From contig NZ_JAPENM010000001.1 of NCBI RefSeq assembly GCF_026342035.1, positions 372,001 through 436,000 on the forward strand: a DNA stretch of 64,000 nt, in the 5' to 3' direction. This DNA is from Aldersonia sp. NBC_00410 (lineage in GTDB: Bacteria > Actinomycetota > Actinomycetes > Mycobacteriales > Mycobacteriaceae). The notes under the pieces were generated by a model, which saw only the letters and a program-made list of their open reading frames with translations, ran no database searches and was not told the origin of the DNA. Position numbers and translations under genes: made by a program. How positions within the stretch are numbered: position 1 is the first letter of the stretch; every line of letters begins with the position of its first letter. This document shows positions 56,601 through 64,000 of the stretch, piece by piece.

Positions 56601-57980
56601 ATGACTGATCAGACCCGCCCGCTCCGCGTTGCCATCGTCGGCGCAGGTCCCGCAGGTATCTACGCCGCGGACGCCCTGATGAAGTCCGACGTGACGATCA
56701 GCATCGATCTATTCGAACGGATGCCGGCACCCTTCGGCCTGATCCGTTACGGCGTGGCGCCGGACCATCCCCGAATCAAGGGCATCGTCAACGCGCTGCA
56801 CAAGGTGCTCGACAAGCCCGAGGTGCGGCTGCTCGGCAATATCGACTACGGCACCGACATCACGCTCGAGGACATGCGCCGCTTCTACGACGCGGTGATC
56901 TTCTCCACCGGCGCGAACGCCGACCGCGCGCTCGAGATCCCCGGCATCGAACTCGACGGCAGCTTCGGCGCCGCGGACTTCGTGTCCTGGTACGACGGCC
57001 ACCCGGACGTGCCGCGCAGCTGGCCTTTGGAGGCGGAGAAGGTGGCGGTGCTCGGCGTGGGCAATGTCGCACTCGACGTCGCGCGCGTACTCGCCAAGAC
57101 CGGCGACGAGCTGCTGGCGACCGAGATCCCACCGAACGTCTACTCCGGGCTCAAAGAGAACAAGGCCGTCGAGGTGCACGTTTTCGGCCGCCGCGGTCCG
57201 GCGCAGGCCAAATTCACCCCGCTCGAGCTGCGCGAACTCGACCACTCGCCGACGATCGAGGTCATCGTCGATCCCGAAGACATCGACTACGACGAGGCGT
57301 CCGAGGCGGCTCGCCGGCACTCGAAGCAGGTCGACATGGTGGCCAACACGCTGCAGGACTGGGCCATCCGCGACGTGGGCCACCGCCCGCACAAGCTCTT
57401 CCTGCACTTCTTCGAATCACCCACCGAGATCTTCGGCGAGGACGGCAAGGTCACCGGCCTGCGCACCGAGCGCACCGAGCTCGACGGCACCGGCAACGTC
57501 CGCGGCACCGGCAAGTTCAACGAATGGGATGTGCAAGCGGTCTACCGCGCGGTCGGCTACCTGTCGCAGAACATCCCCAGCCTGCCGTTCGACGAGCAGG
57601 CCGGCACCGTGCCGAACGAAGCCGGTCGTGTGCTGCTCGACGAGAACGCCGAAGGACCGGGTCGATTCATGAACGCGACCTATGTGACCGGCTGGATCAA
57701 GCGCGGTCCGATCGGCTTGATCGGACACACCAAGGGCGACGCGAACGAGACGATCGCTTGCCTGCTCGACGACCGCGAGTCGTTCGCCGGCGCGTCCGAG
57801 CCGGACACGCAGTCGGTCGTCGACTTCCTCGAGGCCAACAAGGTTCCCTACACGACGTGGGACGGCTGGTACCGGCTCGACGCGCACGAGCGCTCCCTCG
57901 GCGAGCCCGAGGGGCGCGAGCGGGTCAAGGTCGTCGAGCGCGACGAGATGTTCCGCGCGAGCGAGCCACACAAGGCATAA
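56601..57980 (+). CDS. fprA: Ferredoxin/adrenodoxin-type NADP+ reductase
   Basis: 459-residue FAD enzyme passing electrons from NADPH to ferredoxins. N-terminal FAD motif VAIVGAGPAGIYAADALM, FERMPAPFGLIRYGVAPDHP, NADP motif VAVLGVGNVALDVARVLAKT, FGRRGPAQAKFTPLELRELD and the end motif YVTGWIKRGPIGLIGHTKGD. These place it with FprA of mycobacteria and mitochondrial adrenodoxin reductase. The iron box upstream implies use under iron limitation, for instance in siderophore or P450 electron supply. Confidence 0.95.
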   Translation: MTDQTRPLRVAIVGAGPAGIYAADALMKSDVTISIDLFERMPAPFGLIRYGVAPDHPRIKGIVNALHKVLDKPEVRLLGNIDYGTDITLEDMRRFYDAVIFSTGANADRALEIPGIELDGSFGAADFVSWYDGHPDVPRSWPLEAEKVAVLGVGNVALDVARVLAKTGDELLATEIPPNVYSGLKENKAVEVHVFGRRGPAQAKFTPLELRELDHSPTIEVIVDPEDIDYDEASEAARRHSKQVDMVANTLQDWAIRDVGHRPHKLFLHFFESPTEIFGEDGKVTGLRTERTELDGTGNVRGTGKFNEWDVQAVYRAVGYLSQNIPSLPFDEQAGTVPNEAGRVLLDENAEGPGRFMNATYVTGWIKRGPIGLIGHTKGDANETIACLLDDRESFAGASEPDTQSVVDFLEANKVPYTTWDGWYRLDAHERSLGEPEGRERVKVVERDEMFRASEPHKA

Positions 57981-58043
57981 GCCGGGCAATCGCGGGACCG
58001 CCCGGCTCCGATGCACCCGAGCCGGTGCGGCATTCTGGTAGAC

Positions 58044-58883
58044 GTGTTCGACGCCCATCTACACATCATCGATCCGCGGTTTCCGCTGATCGAGAACGAC
58101 GGCTTCCTGCCCGAGCCGTTCACCATTGCCGACTACCAGTCCCGCATGTCCGGTTTCGGGGTGGACGGCGGTGCGGTGGTGGCCGGTTCGTTTCAAGGCA
58201 CCGACCAGAGTTTTCTGGTATCCGCGTTGCGCCAGCTCGGGCCCGGCTGGGTGGGCGTGACCCAGCTGGACGTCGACGCCACCGACGACGACATCATCTC
58301 GCTCGATCGGCTCGGCGTCCGGGCGGTGCGCTTCAATCTCAAGCGCGGCGCCACCGATATCGAGCGACTCACCGCGCAGGCGTTGCGCGCGCATGATCTC
58401 GTCGGCTGGCACGCCGAGTTCTACACCGATGGCCCGATCCTCGGTTCGCTCGAACCGGTCCTGGTCAAGCTGCCCGCCCTGAGCATCGACCATCTGGGGA
58501 TGTCACGGAACGCACAGCGCTACATACTCAATCTCGTCGACCGTGGCGTGCGGGTGAAGGCGAGCGGCTTCGGCCGGGTCAATCTCGATGTGGCGCAGAC
58601 GTTGCGGCAGATCCACCGAGTCAATCCCGAGGCGCTCATGTTCGGCTCCGACCTGCCCGGCACCAGAGCGCGGCGCACCTTCGAGGCCGCCGATATCGAC
58701 CTGATCGCCGACTGCGTGGGCGACGATCTCGACGCGGTGCTGCGCACCAACGCCCGCAAGTTCTACCGGCTGCCTACCGAGCCGGGGCCGGCCCCGGGCG
58801 GCAACCGCACCCTGGAAATGCCCGCGGTAGCTGCCGCGGCCGGTGGGGACACCGCGCCGCTACCCGCCGTCGAACACGAATAG
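58044..58883 (+). CDS. Amidohydrolase-family (COG3618-type) hydrolase
   Basis: 279 residues, metal-dependent TIM barrel. The N-terminal DAHLHIIDPRFPL gives the HxH pair; later VRFNLKRGATD, the His in GWHAEFYTDG, LSIDHLGM with a conserved Asp-His, and FGSDLPGTRARR with the C-terminal metal Asp. GTG 58044, seven bases after CATTCT, removes an 11-codon upstream extension. Relatives hydrolyse lactones or decarboxylate aromatic acids; the substrate cannot be assigned. A perfect hairpin follows. Confidence 0.88.
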   Translation: MFDAHLHIIDPRFPLIENDGFLPEPFTIADYQSRMSGFGVDGGAVVAGSFQGTDQSFLVSALRQLGPGWVGVTQLDVDATDDDIISLDRLGVRAVRFNLKRGATDIERLTAQALRAHDLVGWHAEFYTDGPILGSLEPVLVKLPALSIDHLGMSRNAQRYILNLVDRGVRVKASGFGRVNLDVAQTLRQIHRVNPEALMFGSDLPGTRARRTFEAADIDLIADCVGDDLDAVLRTNARKFYRLPTEPGPAPGGNRTLEMPAVAAAAGGDTAPLPAVEHE

Positions 58884-58927
58884 CACTGCGCGGGTGTGGA
58901 GTTCGTGAACTCCACACCCGCGCAGTG
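58884..58927. terminator. 44-bp perfect palindrome between convergent genes
   Basis: Two 21-base arms (starting CACTGCGCGG and ending CCGCGCAGTG) pair without mismatch around the 2-base centre GT. It begins one base after the amidohydrolase stop region and lies 48 bases beyond the end of the lipase gene on the other strand. Very likely a bidirectional terminator. Confidence 0.85.
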
Positions 58928-58974
58928 GGCAATTGCCAGTCGGCGCCCAAAGTCAGGCGCCCAGTCTCAGGTGC

Positions 58975-60312
58975 TCAGGCGATCGAGCAGCCCGCGACGG
59001 GCTTGTCGGCCAGGCGATCCATGAGGTACGGCATGACATTGTTGGCGACGTAGGCGTCGACGATCTCCGGCCCGAAGTGGCCGGGAATCGTGGTACTCGG
59101 CAGCAGCACCGGGAAGTTGTTGGTCCGGAAGGTGATTGGCGCACCCTGACCGCACCAGTCCGTGGCCAGCTGACGAGCCTGACCGTAGGGCACCGTGTCA
59201 TCGTTGATGCCGCTGGTAATCAGTACCGGACTCGTAGGGGCCAGCCGCCCGATGCGCTGGTCGTCGATAGCGCGCATGGCAATCGGCTCCGATTGCAGGT
59301 TCTCCAGCAGCGATCGGTGGTCGCGGGTCATACTGTTGGTCCGCATGAACGGGTGCTTGAGGATGACGTCACCGATGCACTCGTTGCTGGCGGTGACCAG
59401 CATCGCCTTGCCCTCGGGCGAGGCGACCCGGTCCAGCACCGCCTGCAAATCCGGGTAGCGCGCGAGGAGGCCGTTGACTGCGAACCCGATCGCGCCGCCG
59501 ATGAGGGCACCGTCGACCTTGGCGAGCACCGCACCGATATCGGCCGTCGGCGCACCGGCCCAGGTGCCCTTCAGGTTCAGTTCCGGCGCGTACGTCGGCT
59601 GCAACTCGGCGGCTGCCGCCGTTGCGCCGCCGCCCTCCGAGTAGCCCCAGAACAGCAGCGGGGTTTCCGGCCCCGTTTCGGAGAGTCGGTTCGCGGCGCG
59701 CGCCGCGTCGAGCACCGCGTGCGCGCCCTCGGCGCGGTTGACGTAGGTGTGGACGCCCGGCGTGCCGAGTCCGATGTAGTCGGTCAGAAAGACCCGCGCG
59801 CCCATCAGATTCCAGAGCACCGCCCCCGGCAGTTCCTGATTCGCAGACAACGAAAGGGTGCCCGGGTCGACGACCAGTCCGGTCGGGAGTGCGACCGAGA
59901 TCGCGCACTGGTCACCCTGACCCTGGGTTCCCGGCGCGATGACGACGGTTGGGCGGGGACCCGGCCCACGCCACGGCGCGGCCGAGTCGATGAACGTGCC
60001 GGACACCGCGGTCGGCGTTCCGTCCTGCAGACGCGACGTGTACATCACCTTCTGCGCCGGCACCGGCCAGCCGGTGCGCACCGGCACCGCGGCGAGCACG
60101 CCCAGCGGTTCGGTCTTGATGATCGCCCCCGGGTCGGCCGAGAACTGCGGCGGCGGGGTGTAGAAGGGGCTGACCGGCGCGGCAGCCGCCGGTGTGGCGC
60201 CGAGCGCTGCTCCGGCAACCACCGTAAGCGAAGCGATGACCGCTGCCGTGGCTACGCGACCGAGCCGCACGAAGGTCCCCCGGCGAACGAACCGACTTTC
60301 TCGAATCTGCAT
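58975..60312 (-). CDS. Secreted lipase of the LIP family
   Basis: 445 residues with a long twin-Arg-poor signal sequence (basic start MQIRESRFVRRG, hydrophobic core, cleavage near AAAAAPVS at about 47). Alpha/beta-hydrolase with the nucleophile elbow GYSEGGGA, an acid in SGINDDTVPYGQARQLATDW and His in PGHFGPEI; fits Pfam secretory lipase (LIP), known from Candida lipases and many Nocardia/Rhodococcus proteins. ATG 60312 has AGGGAG eight bases upstream. The 260-base gap upstream holds only its leader, with one GCGCG/CGCGC hairpin. Confidence 0.92.
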   Translation of the reverse strand: MQIRESRFVRRGTFVRLGRVATAAVIASLTVVAGAALGATPAAAAPVSPFYTPPPQFSADPGAIIKTEPLGVLAAVPVRTGWPVPAQKVMYTSRLQDGTPTAVSGTFIDSAAPWRGPGPRPTVVIAPGTQGQGDQCAISVALPTGLVVDPGTLSLSANQELPGAVLWNLMGARVFLTDYIGLGTPGVHTYVNRAEGAHAVLDAARAANRLSETGPETPLLFWGYSEGGGATAAAAELQPTYAPELNLKGTWAGAPTADIGAVLAKVDGALIGGAIGFAVNGLLARYPDLQAVLDRVASPEGKAMLVTASNECIGDVILKHPFMRTNSMTRDHRSLLENLQSEPIAMRAIDDQRIGRLAPTSPVLITSGINDDTVPYGQARQLATDWCGQGAPITFRTNNFPVLLPSTTIPGHFGPEIVDAYVANNVMPYLMDRLADKPVAGCSIA

Positions 60313-60572
60313 GTTTGTCTCCCTGACCTCCACCCGCGCGCCGTCGCGCGGATGCTCCCCGCCGGGAGACTGAGAGCGAGACACCCCCGACCTTCGCCCC
60401 CCGAGCTACCGCACAGTAACAAACGCCGAGTGCAGCACATCTCTGCTTTCCTAGAGAGTGAGGATCATCACTGCCTGCGCTCGCCACATCGCGCCCCCCG
60501 CGAGCGCCGCCTATAGTGCCAAATCGCTGGCCAGACCTGGGTAAACCACTCAGAAATCCGGTCGCGGGCCGC

Positions 60573-61085
60573 CTAGCTTGCGAGGACGGCCGCCAGCCAA
60601 ATTCCTGCGGCCGCCAATGCGCCGAAGAGTTCGACCAGCATCGACAGGCCGACCGCCTTCGTCGCGTGCACGGTCGCCGGCCACGCCGGACCCAGGCCGC
60701 GCAGCCGCTGCACCTCGGACAGATAGGTGCCGAGCAGGAAGCCGAGGAACAGCCCCACCACAGGCACGACGAAGAAGCCCACGATGCCGAGCAGTCCGCC
60801 GACGATGATCGACCGGTTCGGCACACCGGCGTCGCGTAGGCGCCGCCCAGGCCAGGTGTACTTCACGACGCCCGAGACCACCAGCAGCGCCAGACCGACA
60901 CCGACGACGGTCCATGCCGTTGCCGTACCCACCACGATCGCCCACACCAGCAGTGCGGCGGCGATCAGCACCGTGCCCGGCACGATCGGCACGACGATTC
61001 CTGCCAGGCCGATGAGGATTGCAAGTCCGACGAGTAGTTCTCCACCAACGCTCACAGCCTGCGATTGTGGTCGAGAATCGGTCAC
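60573..61085 (-). CDS. DUF456 membrane protein
   Basis: 170 residues with four or five hydrophobic segments. The family pattern LVGLAILIGLAGIVVPIVPG, KYTWPGRRLRDAGVPNRSII and VGFFVVPVVGLFLGFLLGTY is present. DUF456 proteins are small inner-membrane proteins with no proven function. GTG 61085 is the start. It is divergent from the CoA-transferase gene, with an 80-base gap containing a CTAGCGAGCTAG dyad at 61134-61145. Confidence 0.9.
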   Translation of the reverse strand: MTDSRPQSQAVSVGGELLVGLAILIGLAGIVVPIVPGTVLIAAALLVWAIVVGTATAWTVVGVGLALLVVSGVVKYTWPGRRLRDAGVPNRSIIVGGLLGIVGFFVVPVVGLFLGFLLGTYLSEVQRLRGLGPAWPATVHATKAVGLSMLVELFGALAAAGIWLAAVLAS

Positions 61086-61164
61086 CTAGCGAGCGTTAGT
61101 AATGTCCGGGTTATTGTCGTGTCGTCAACTGCTCTAGCGAGCTAGATCTATCCGAGGAGCATTC

Positions 61165-62253
61165 GTGTCCACCAAGCAAGGCCCACTCGCAGGCATCCGC
61201 GTCATCGAACTCGCCGGCATCGGCCCCGGGCCGCACGCCGCGCTGCTGCTCGCCGACCTCGGCGCCGACGTGGTCCGTGTTCAGCGGGCCGGTGGCCTCC
61301 GCCCGGAGGGCACGCCGACCGACGCCCAGCTGCGCAGCCGCACCATCGTCGAGGCGAATCTCAAGGATCCCGCCGACATCGAGAAGGTGCTCGGCCTCAT
61401 CGAGCGCGCCGACATTCTGATCGAGGGCTTCCGCCCCGGCGTCACCGAGCGCATGGGTCTCGGCCCCGACGTCACGCTCGAGCGCAATCCGCGTCTGGTC
61501 TACGGCCGGATGACCGGGTGGGGCCAGGAAGGCCCGCTCGCGCCGGTGGCCGGGCACGACATCAACTACATCTCGCTGACCGGCGTCCTGCATGCGATCG
61601 GCCGCAAGGGCGAGCGCCCGGTGCCGCCGTTGAACATGGTCGGCGACTTCGGCGGCGGCTCGATGTTCCTGATCTTCGGCCTGCTCGCCGCACTCATCGA
61701 GCGGCAGACCTCCGGCAAGGGCCAGGTCGTCGACGCCGCGATGGTGGACGGCGCGCTCGCCCTCTCGCACATGATCTGGGGCTTCCGCGGCCAGGGCATG
61801 TGGAACGACGAGCGTGGCAACAATCTGCTCGACACCGGCATGGCGTTCTACGACACCTACGAGACCTCCGACGGCAAGTACATGGCCGTCGGCGCGATCG
61901 AGCCGCAGTTCTACGCCGAATTGCTGCGTTTGCTCGAGCTCGATGCGGCCGATCTGCCGGGCCAGCTCGACCCGGCCGGCCAGGACACCCTGCGCAAGAC
62001 TTTCACCGAGACGTTCAAGTCCAAAACCCGCGACGAGTGGGCGGCCATCTTCGAAGGCACCGACGCGTGCACGTCGCCCATCCTCACCTTCGCCGAGGCC
62101 CCGCAGAATGCGCACGTCGCGGCCCGTGGCGCACTGATCGAGTTGGACGGCGTCACCCAGCACGCCCCGGCGCCGCGCTTCTCGCGCACGCCGAACGGCA
62201 CCCCGACCGCACCCCCGCGCGTCGCGACGCCGATCGACACCGTCTGGAACTGA
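61165..62253 (+). CDS. mcr: CaiB/BaiF CoA-transferase, probable alpha-methylacyl-CoA racemase
   Basis: 362 residues, family III CoA-transferase fold. Seen: [71 protein letters not shown] with His and Asp of the racemase site, GALAL, and [20 protein letters not shown] with the catalytic Asp region. The 360-residue length and these motifs fit mycobacterial MCR, which inverts the 2-methyl group of acyl-CoAs in branched-chain or sterol side-chain breakdown. GTG 61165 has GAGGAG seven bases before it. Confidence 0.93.
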   Translation: MSTKQGPLAGIRVIELAGIGPGPHAALLLADLGADVVRVQRAGGLRPEGTPTDAQLRSRTIVEANLKDPADIEKVLGLIERADILIEGFRPGVTERMGLGPDVTLERNPRLVYGRMTGWGQEGPLAPVAGHDINYISLTGVLHAIGRKGERPVPPLNMVGDFGGGSMFLIFGLLAALIERQTSGKGQVVDAAMVDGALALSHMIWGFRGQGMWNDERGNNLLDTGMAFYDTYETSDGKYMAVGAIEPQFYAELLRLLELDAADLPGQLDPAGQDTLRKTFTETFKSKTRDEWAAIFEGTDACTSPILTFAEAPQNAHVAARGALIELDGVTQHAPAPRFSRTPNGTPTAPPRVATPIDTVWN

Positions 62254-62281
62254 CGCCAACCACGCCGTCTGGAACTAGGCG

Positions 62282-63745
62282 CTAGACCACCAGCGACGGC
62301 GGACTCGCCGCCGCTGGTGTTCGCGGCGCCACCACTTGGTATGCCGCGGCGATCCCGCTCACCGCGAGGCGAAGATCGGCCTCGGGTTGGGCGTACGGCA
62401 GCCGGATGAACCGCTCGAACGCGCCCTCGACGCCGAACTTCGGGCCTGCCGCGAGCACGACACCGAAGTTCGGTGCGGTGGCGGCGAGCGCGCTCGATAT
62501 CGGGGCAGGCAGCCGCACCCACAGTGACAGCCCACCGGGCCCGGGCGCGACGTGCCAATCCGGGAGCATCTCGGCGAGCGCGTCGAGCAACACGGCACGG
62601 CGGCTGCGCAACAGCTCGCGGCGCTGCTCCAGCACCGGTTCCGGTTCGACGAGCAAATGCGCGGCGGCGAGCTGATCCATCACCGGCGTGCCGAGATCGA
62701 TCGATGCGCGGCTGCCGAGCAACCGGTTGATGAGCGAGGGGTTCGCGCGAATCCAGCCGACCCGCAGGCCGCCCCAGAATGACTTCGACATCGAGCCGAC
62801 CGACACCACCTCCGGCCCGCGCGCGAACGACGCCACCGGCACCGGAGCGGACTCGTCGAGCCCGAGATCGACCATGGACTCGTCCACCACCACGGTCATT
62901 CGGGTATCCCGCGCGATAGCGGCGAGTTCGGCGCGGCCCGCCACGCCGAGACACAGCCCGGTCGGGTTCTGGAAGTCAGGCACCAGGTAAGCCAGTGTTG
63001 CTGCGGTTTGCCTTGCCGCACTGCGGATTCCGTCCAGATCCCAGCCGTCACGTTCGGGCCGCATGGGAACCGGGACGGCGCGCGCGCCGACATCACGGAC
63101 GGCCTGAATGGCGTTCGGGTAGCTCGGGTGCTCGATCAGAACCCGTTCGCCGGGGGCGGTGAACAGGGTAAACAGCAGTCGCAACGCGTGCTGTGCCCCG
63201 AGGGTGACGAGAATCTGCGTCGGATCGGTCGACACGCCACGCTCCGTGTAGCGCGCGGCAATCGCCTCGCGCAGTAGCGGAATTCCGAGCGGATCCATTC
63301 CGTGCGTCGGCAGGTAGGACGGAAGTTGTTCCAGTGCAGCCGAATACGCGCCTTGAACCTCGGGCGGCGCGGGCAGCGCGGCGTACGACAGATCGACAAG
63401 GGGGCGATCGGGTGCGTCGAGCGAGGCCGTGATCCCCATACTCGGCGCCTTCGCCGACGGCGGCAGCGCAACCACGCCGCGGGCACCCTGCCTGCTGATC
63501 AGGTAGCCCTTCTCCCGCAGCAGCGTGTAGCAGGATGTGACGGTGGTGCGGCTGACGTCGAGCGTCGCGGACAGGTCGCGTTCGCTCGGCAGCGCGGCAC
63601 CGAGTGGGACTCGGCCGTCGTGGATCAGCATCCGGATGCTCTCCGCCAGGGCGACGTAGGCGGGTCGCGCGGACCGTCCGCTGTCCGCACGCCACACTCC
63701 GAGGTCGCGAACCAACGAGGACGCGCCAATCACCCGAGCAGCCAT
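62282..63745 (-). CDS. MocR-type regulator (GntR winged helix fused to aminotransferase fold)
   Basis: 487 residues. N-terminal GntR winged helix (about 25-95: YVALAESIRMLIHDGRVPLG, LPSERDLSATLDVSRTTVTS), a linker, and a class-I aminotransferase domain with LVPDFQNPTGLCLG and the PLP lysine in SVGSMSKSFWGGLRVGW. MocR proteins sense PLP-linked ligands and regulate vitamin or amino-acid genes, usually a divergent neighbour; here that is the gene cut by the window end. ATG 63745 chosen; the open frame runs on to 63997 but overlaps the divergent gene. Confidence 0.92.
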   Translation of the reverse strand: MAARVIGASSLVRDLGVWRADSGRSARPAYVALAESIRMLIHDGRVPLGAALPSERDLSATLDVSRTTVTSCYTLLREKGYLISRQGARGVVALPPSAKAPSMGITASLDAPDRPLVDLSYAALPAPPEVQGAYSAALEQLPSYLPTHGMDPLGIPLLREAIAARYTERGVSTDPTQILVTLGAQHALRLLFTLFTAPGERVLIEHPSYPNAIQAVRDVGARAVPVPMRPERDGWDLDGIRSAARQTAATLAYLVPDFQNPTGLCLGVAGRAELAAIARDTRMTVVVDESMVDLGLDESAPVPVASFARGPEVVSVGSMSKSFWGGLRVGWIRANPSLINRLLGSRASIDLGTPVMDQLAAAHLLVEPEPVLEQRRELLRSRRAVLLDALAEMLPDWHVAPGPGGLSLWVRLPAPISSALAATAPNFGVVLAAGPKFGVEGAFERFIRLPYAQPEADLRLAVSGIAAAYQVVAPRTPAAASPPSLVV

Positions 63746-63805
63746 AAGGCCAGTATTCCGCAACTGGCTATACATTCCAAGTCCAGATTTCGGCACCATG
63801 GGTTC

Positions 63806-64000
63806 ATGACCGCAATCGCCACACTGCTCGCAGTGGCGCTGTTCGCCGCCGCGATCTACCACTACGCTCCCCGCACATCGGAGCGGAACCTCTTCCACCT
63901 GGACCAGTTCCGCCCCGCCGCACCGCTCGCCGGGCTTCTCCCGGTCGACCACGACCAGCAGCGCCTCTACAGCGATCTGGCCGCGGTGCACGCCCATAAG
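63806..64000 (+). CDS. Start of a membrane-associated protein, cut by the window end
   Basis: The frame is open from ATG 63806 to the last base (65 codons). The first 20 residues are a hydrophobic helix (TAIATLLAVALFAAAIYHYA), then a polar region (RTSERNLFHLDQF). It is divergent from the MocR gene across 60 bases and is a candidate target. I do not recognise the family from this part. Confidence 0.6.
   Translation, partial: MTAIATLLAVALFAAAIYHYAPRTSERNLFHLDQFRPAAPLAGLLPVDHDQQRLYSDLAAVHAHK

Noticed and set aside
60330-60420. Text resembling a THI element (GACTGAGAG) upstream of the lipase gene
   Set aside because: Only the CTGAGAG part is present, on the wrong strand for the lipase gene, and the ACCTGAT/GGATCATGCC half is missing.

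Overview
The window is chromosomal DNA from a high-GC, mycolic-acid-type actinomycete, most likely Nocardia or a close relative in the Nocardiaceae. Codon use is strongly GC-biased and GTG starts are common. Several genes start 6-7 bases after a TAnnnT-like hexamer, the arrangement of leaderless transcripts. From memory, the gene order follows the Mycobacterium tuberculosis Rv0407-Rv0433 block in inverted form: ybdK, sodC, a VirR-type LytR_C protein, a DUF3263 protein, def and xthA; further right thiD, an LpqL-like aminopeptidase, thiG-thiS-thiO, thiE, a mutT3-like Nudix gene, glnX-glnH-pknG, ackA-pta and fgd1. Between and beside these blocks lie genes that look lineage-specific.

Left part (1-15900): an unknown six-helix membrane protein; a secreted, membrane-anchored serine protease; an isocitrate-lyase/PEP-mutase family enzyme; a small secreted protein; a Nudix/ASCH-winged-helix pair; a complete Mrp-type Na+/H+ antiporter operon (mnhA fused to a B domain, then C, D, E, F, G, nearly all with 4-base overlaps); a 4-helix membrane protein followed by a PepSY membrane protein with in-frame 33-bp repeats; and a PAP2-family membrane phosphatase.

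Centre (15900-41800): the ybdK/sodC/VirR/DUF3263 group diverges from def and xthA. A MarR-MFS efflux operon with a clear operator follows, then a decayed gene, thiD, and a PPOX flavoprotein gene whose promoter has the 19-bp spacer and dyad of a MerR/SoxR-controlled promoter. Next come an ECF42-type sigma factor with its DGPF partner, an ERCC4 nuclease fused to an Lsr2 DNA-binding domain, and a DUF222-HNH gene interrupted by one amber codon. The rest holds an LLM flavoprotein, an ABC transporter plus M28 lipoprotein operon, the thiamine genes with a TPP riboswitch, an SDR plus Baeyer-Villiger monooxygenase pair, and a TetR-glycosyltransferase operon.

Right part (41000-64000): glutamate-sensing genes (glnX, glnH, pknG), acetate metabolism (ackA-pta) behind a pair of TGAACG palindromes, and F420 reduction (fgd1). 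Then an NlpC/P60 protein, a HAD phosphatase, a vapBC module, rhodanese-metZ under a SAM-IV riboswitch, and a ferredoxin reductase behind an IdeR/DtxR iron box. The window ends with an amidohydrolase, a secreted lipase, a DUF456 protein, a CaiB-type CoA transferase/racemase, a MocR regulator, and the start of a gene cut by the window edge.

I saw no rRNA, tRNA, CRISPR array, insertion sequence or prophage. No stretch longer than 300 bases lacks a gene; the longest gap (60313-60572, before the lipase gene) shows only the presumed lipase leader. All homology statements come from recognising motifs and remembered sequences, not from a search.
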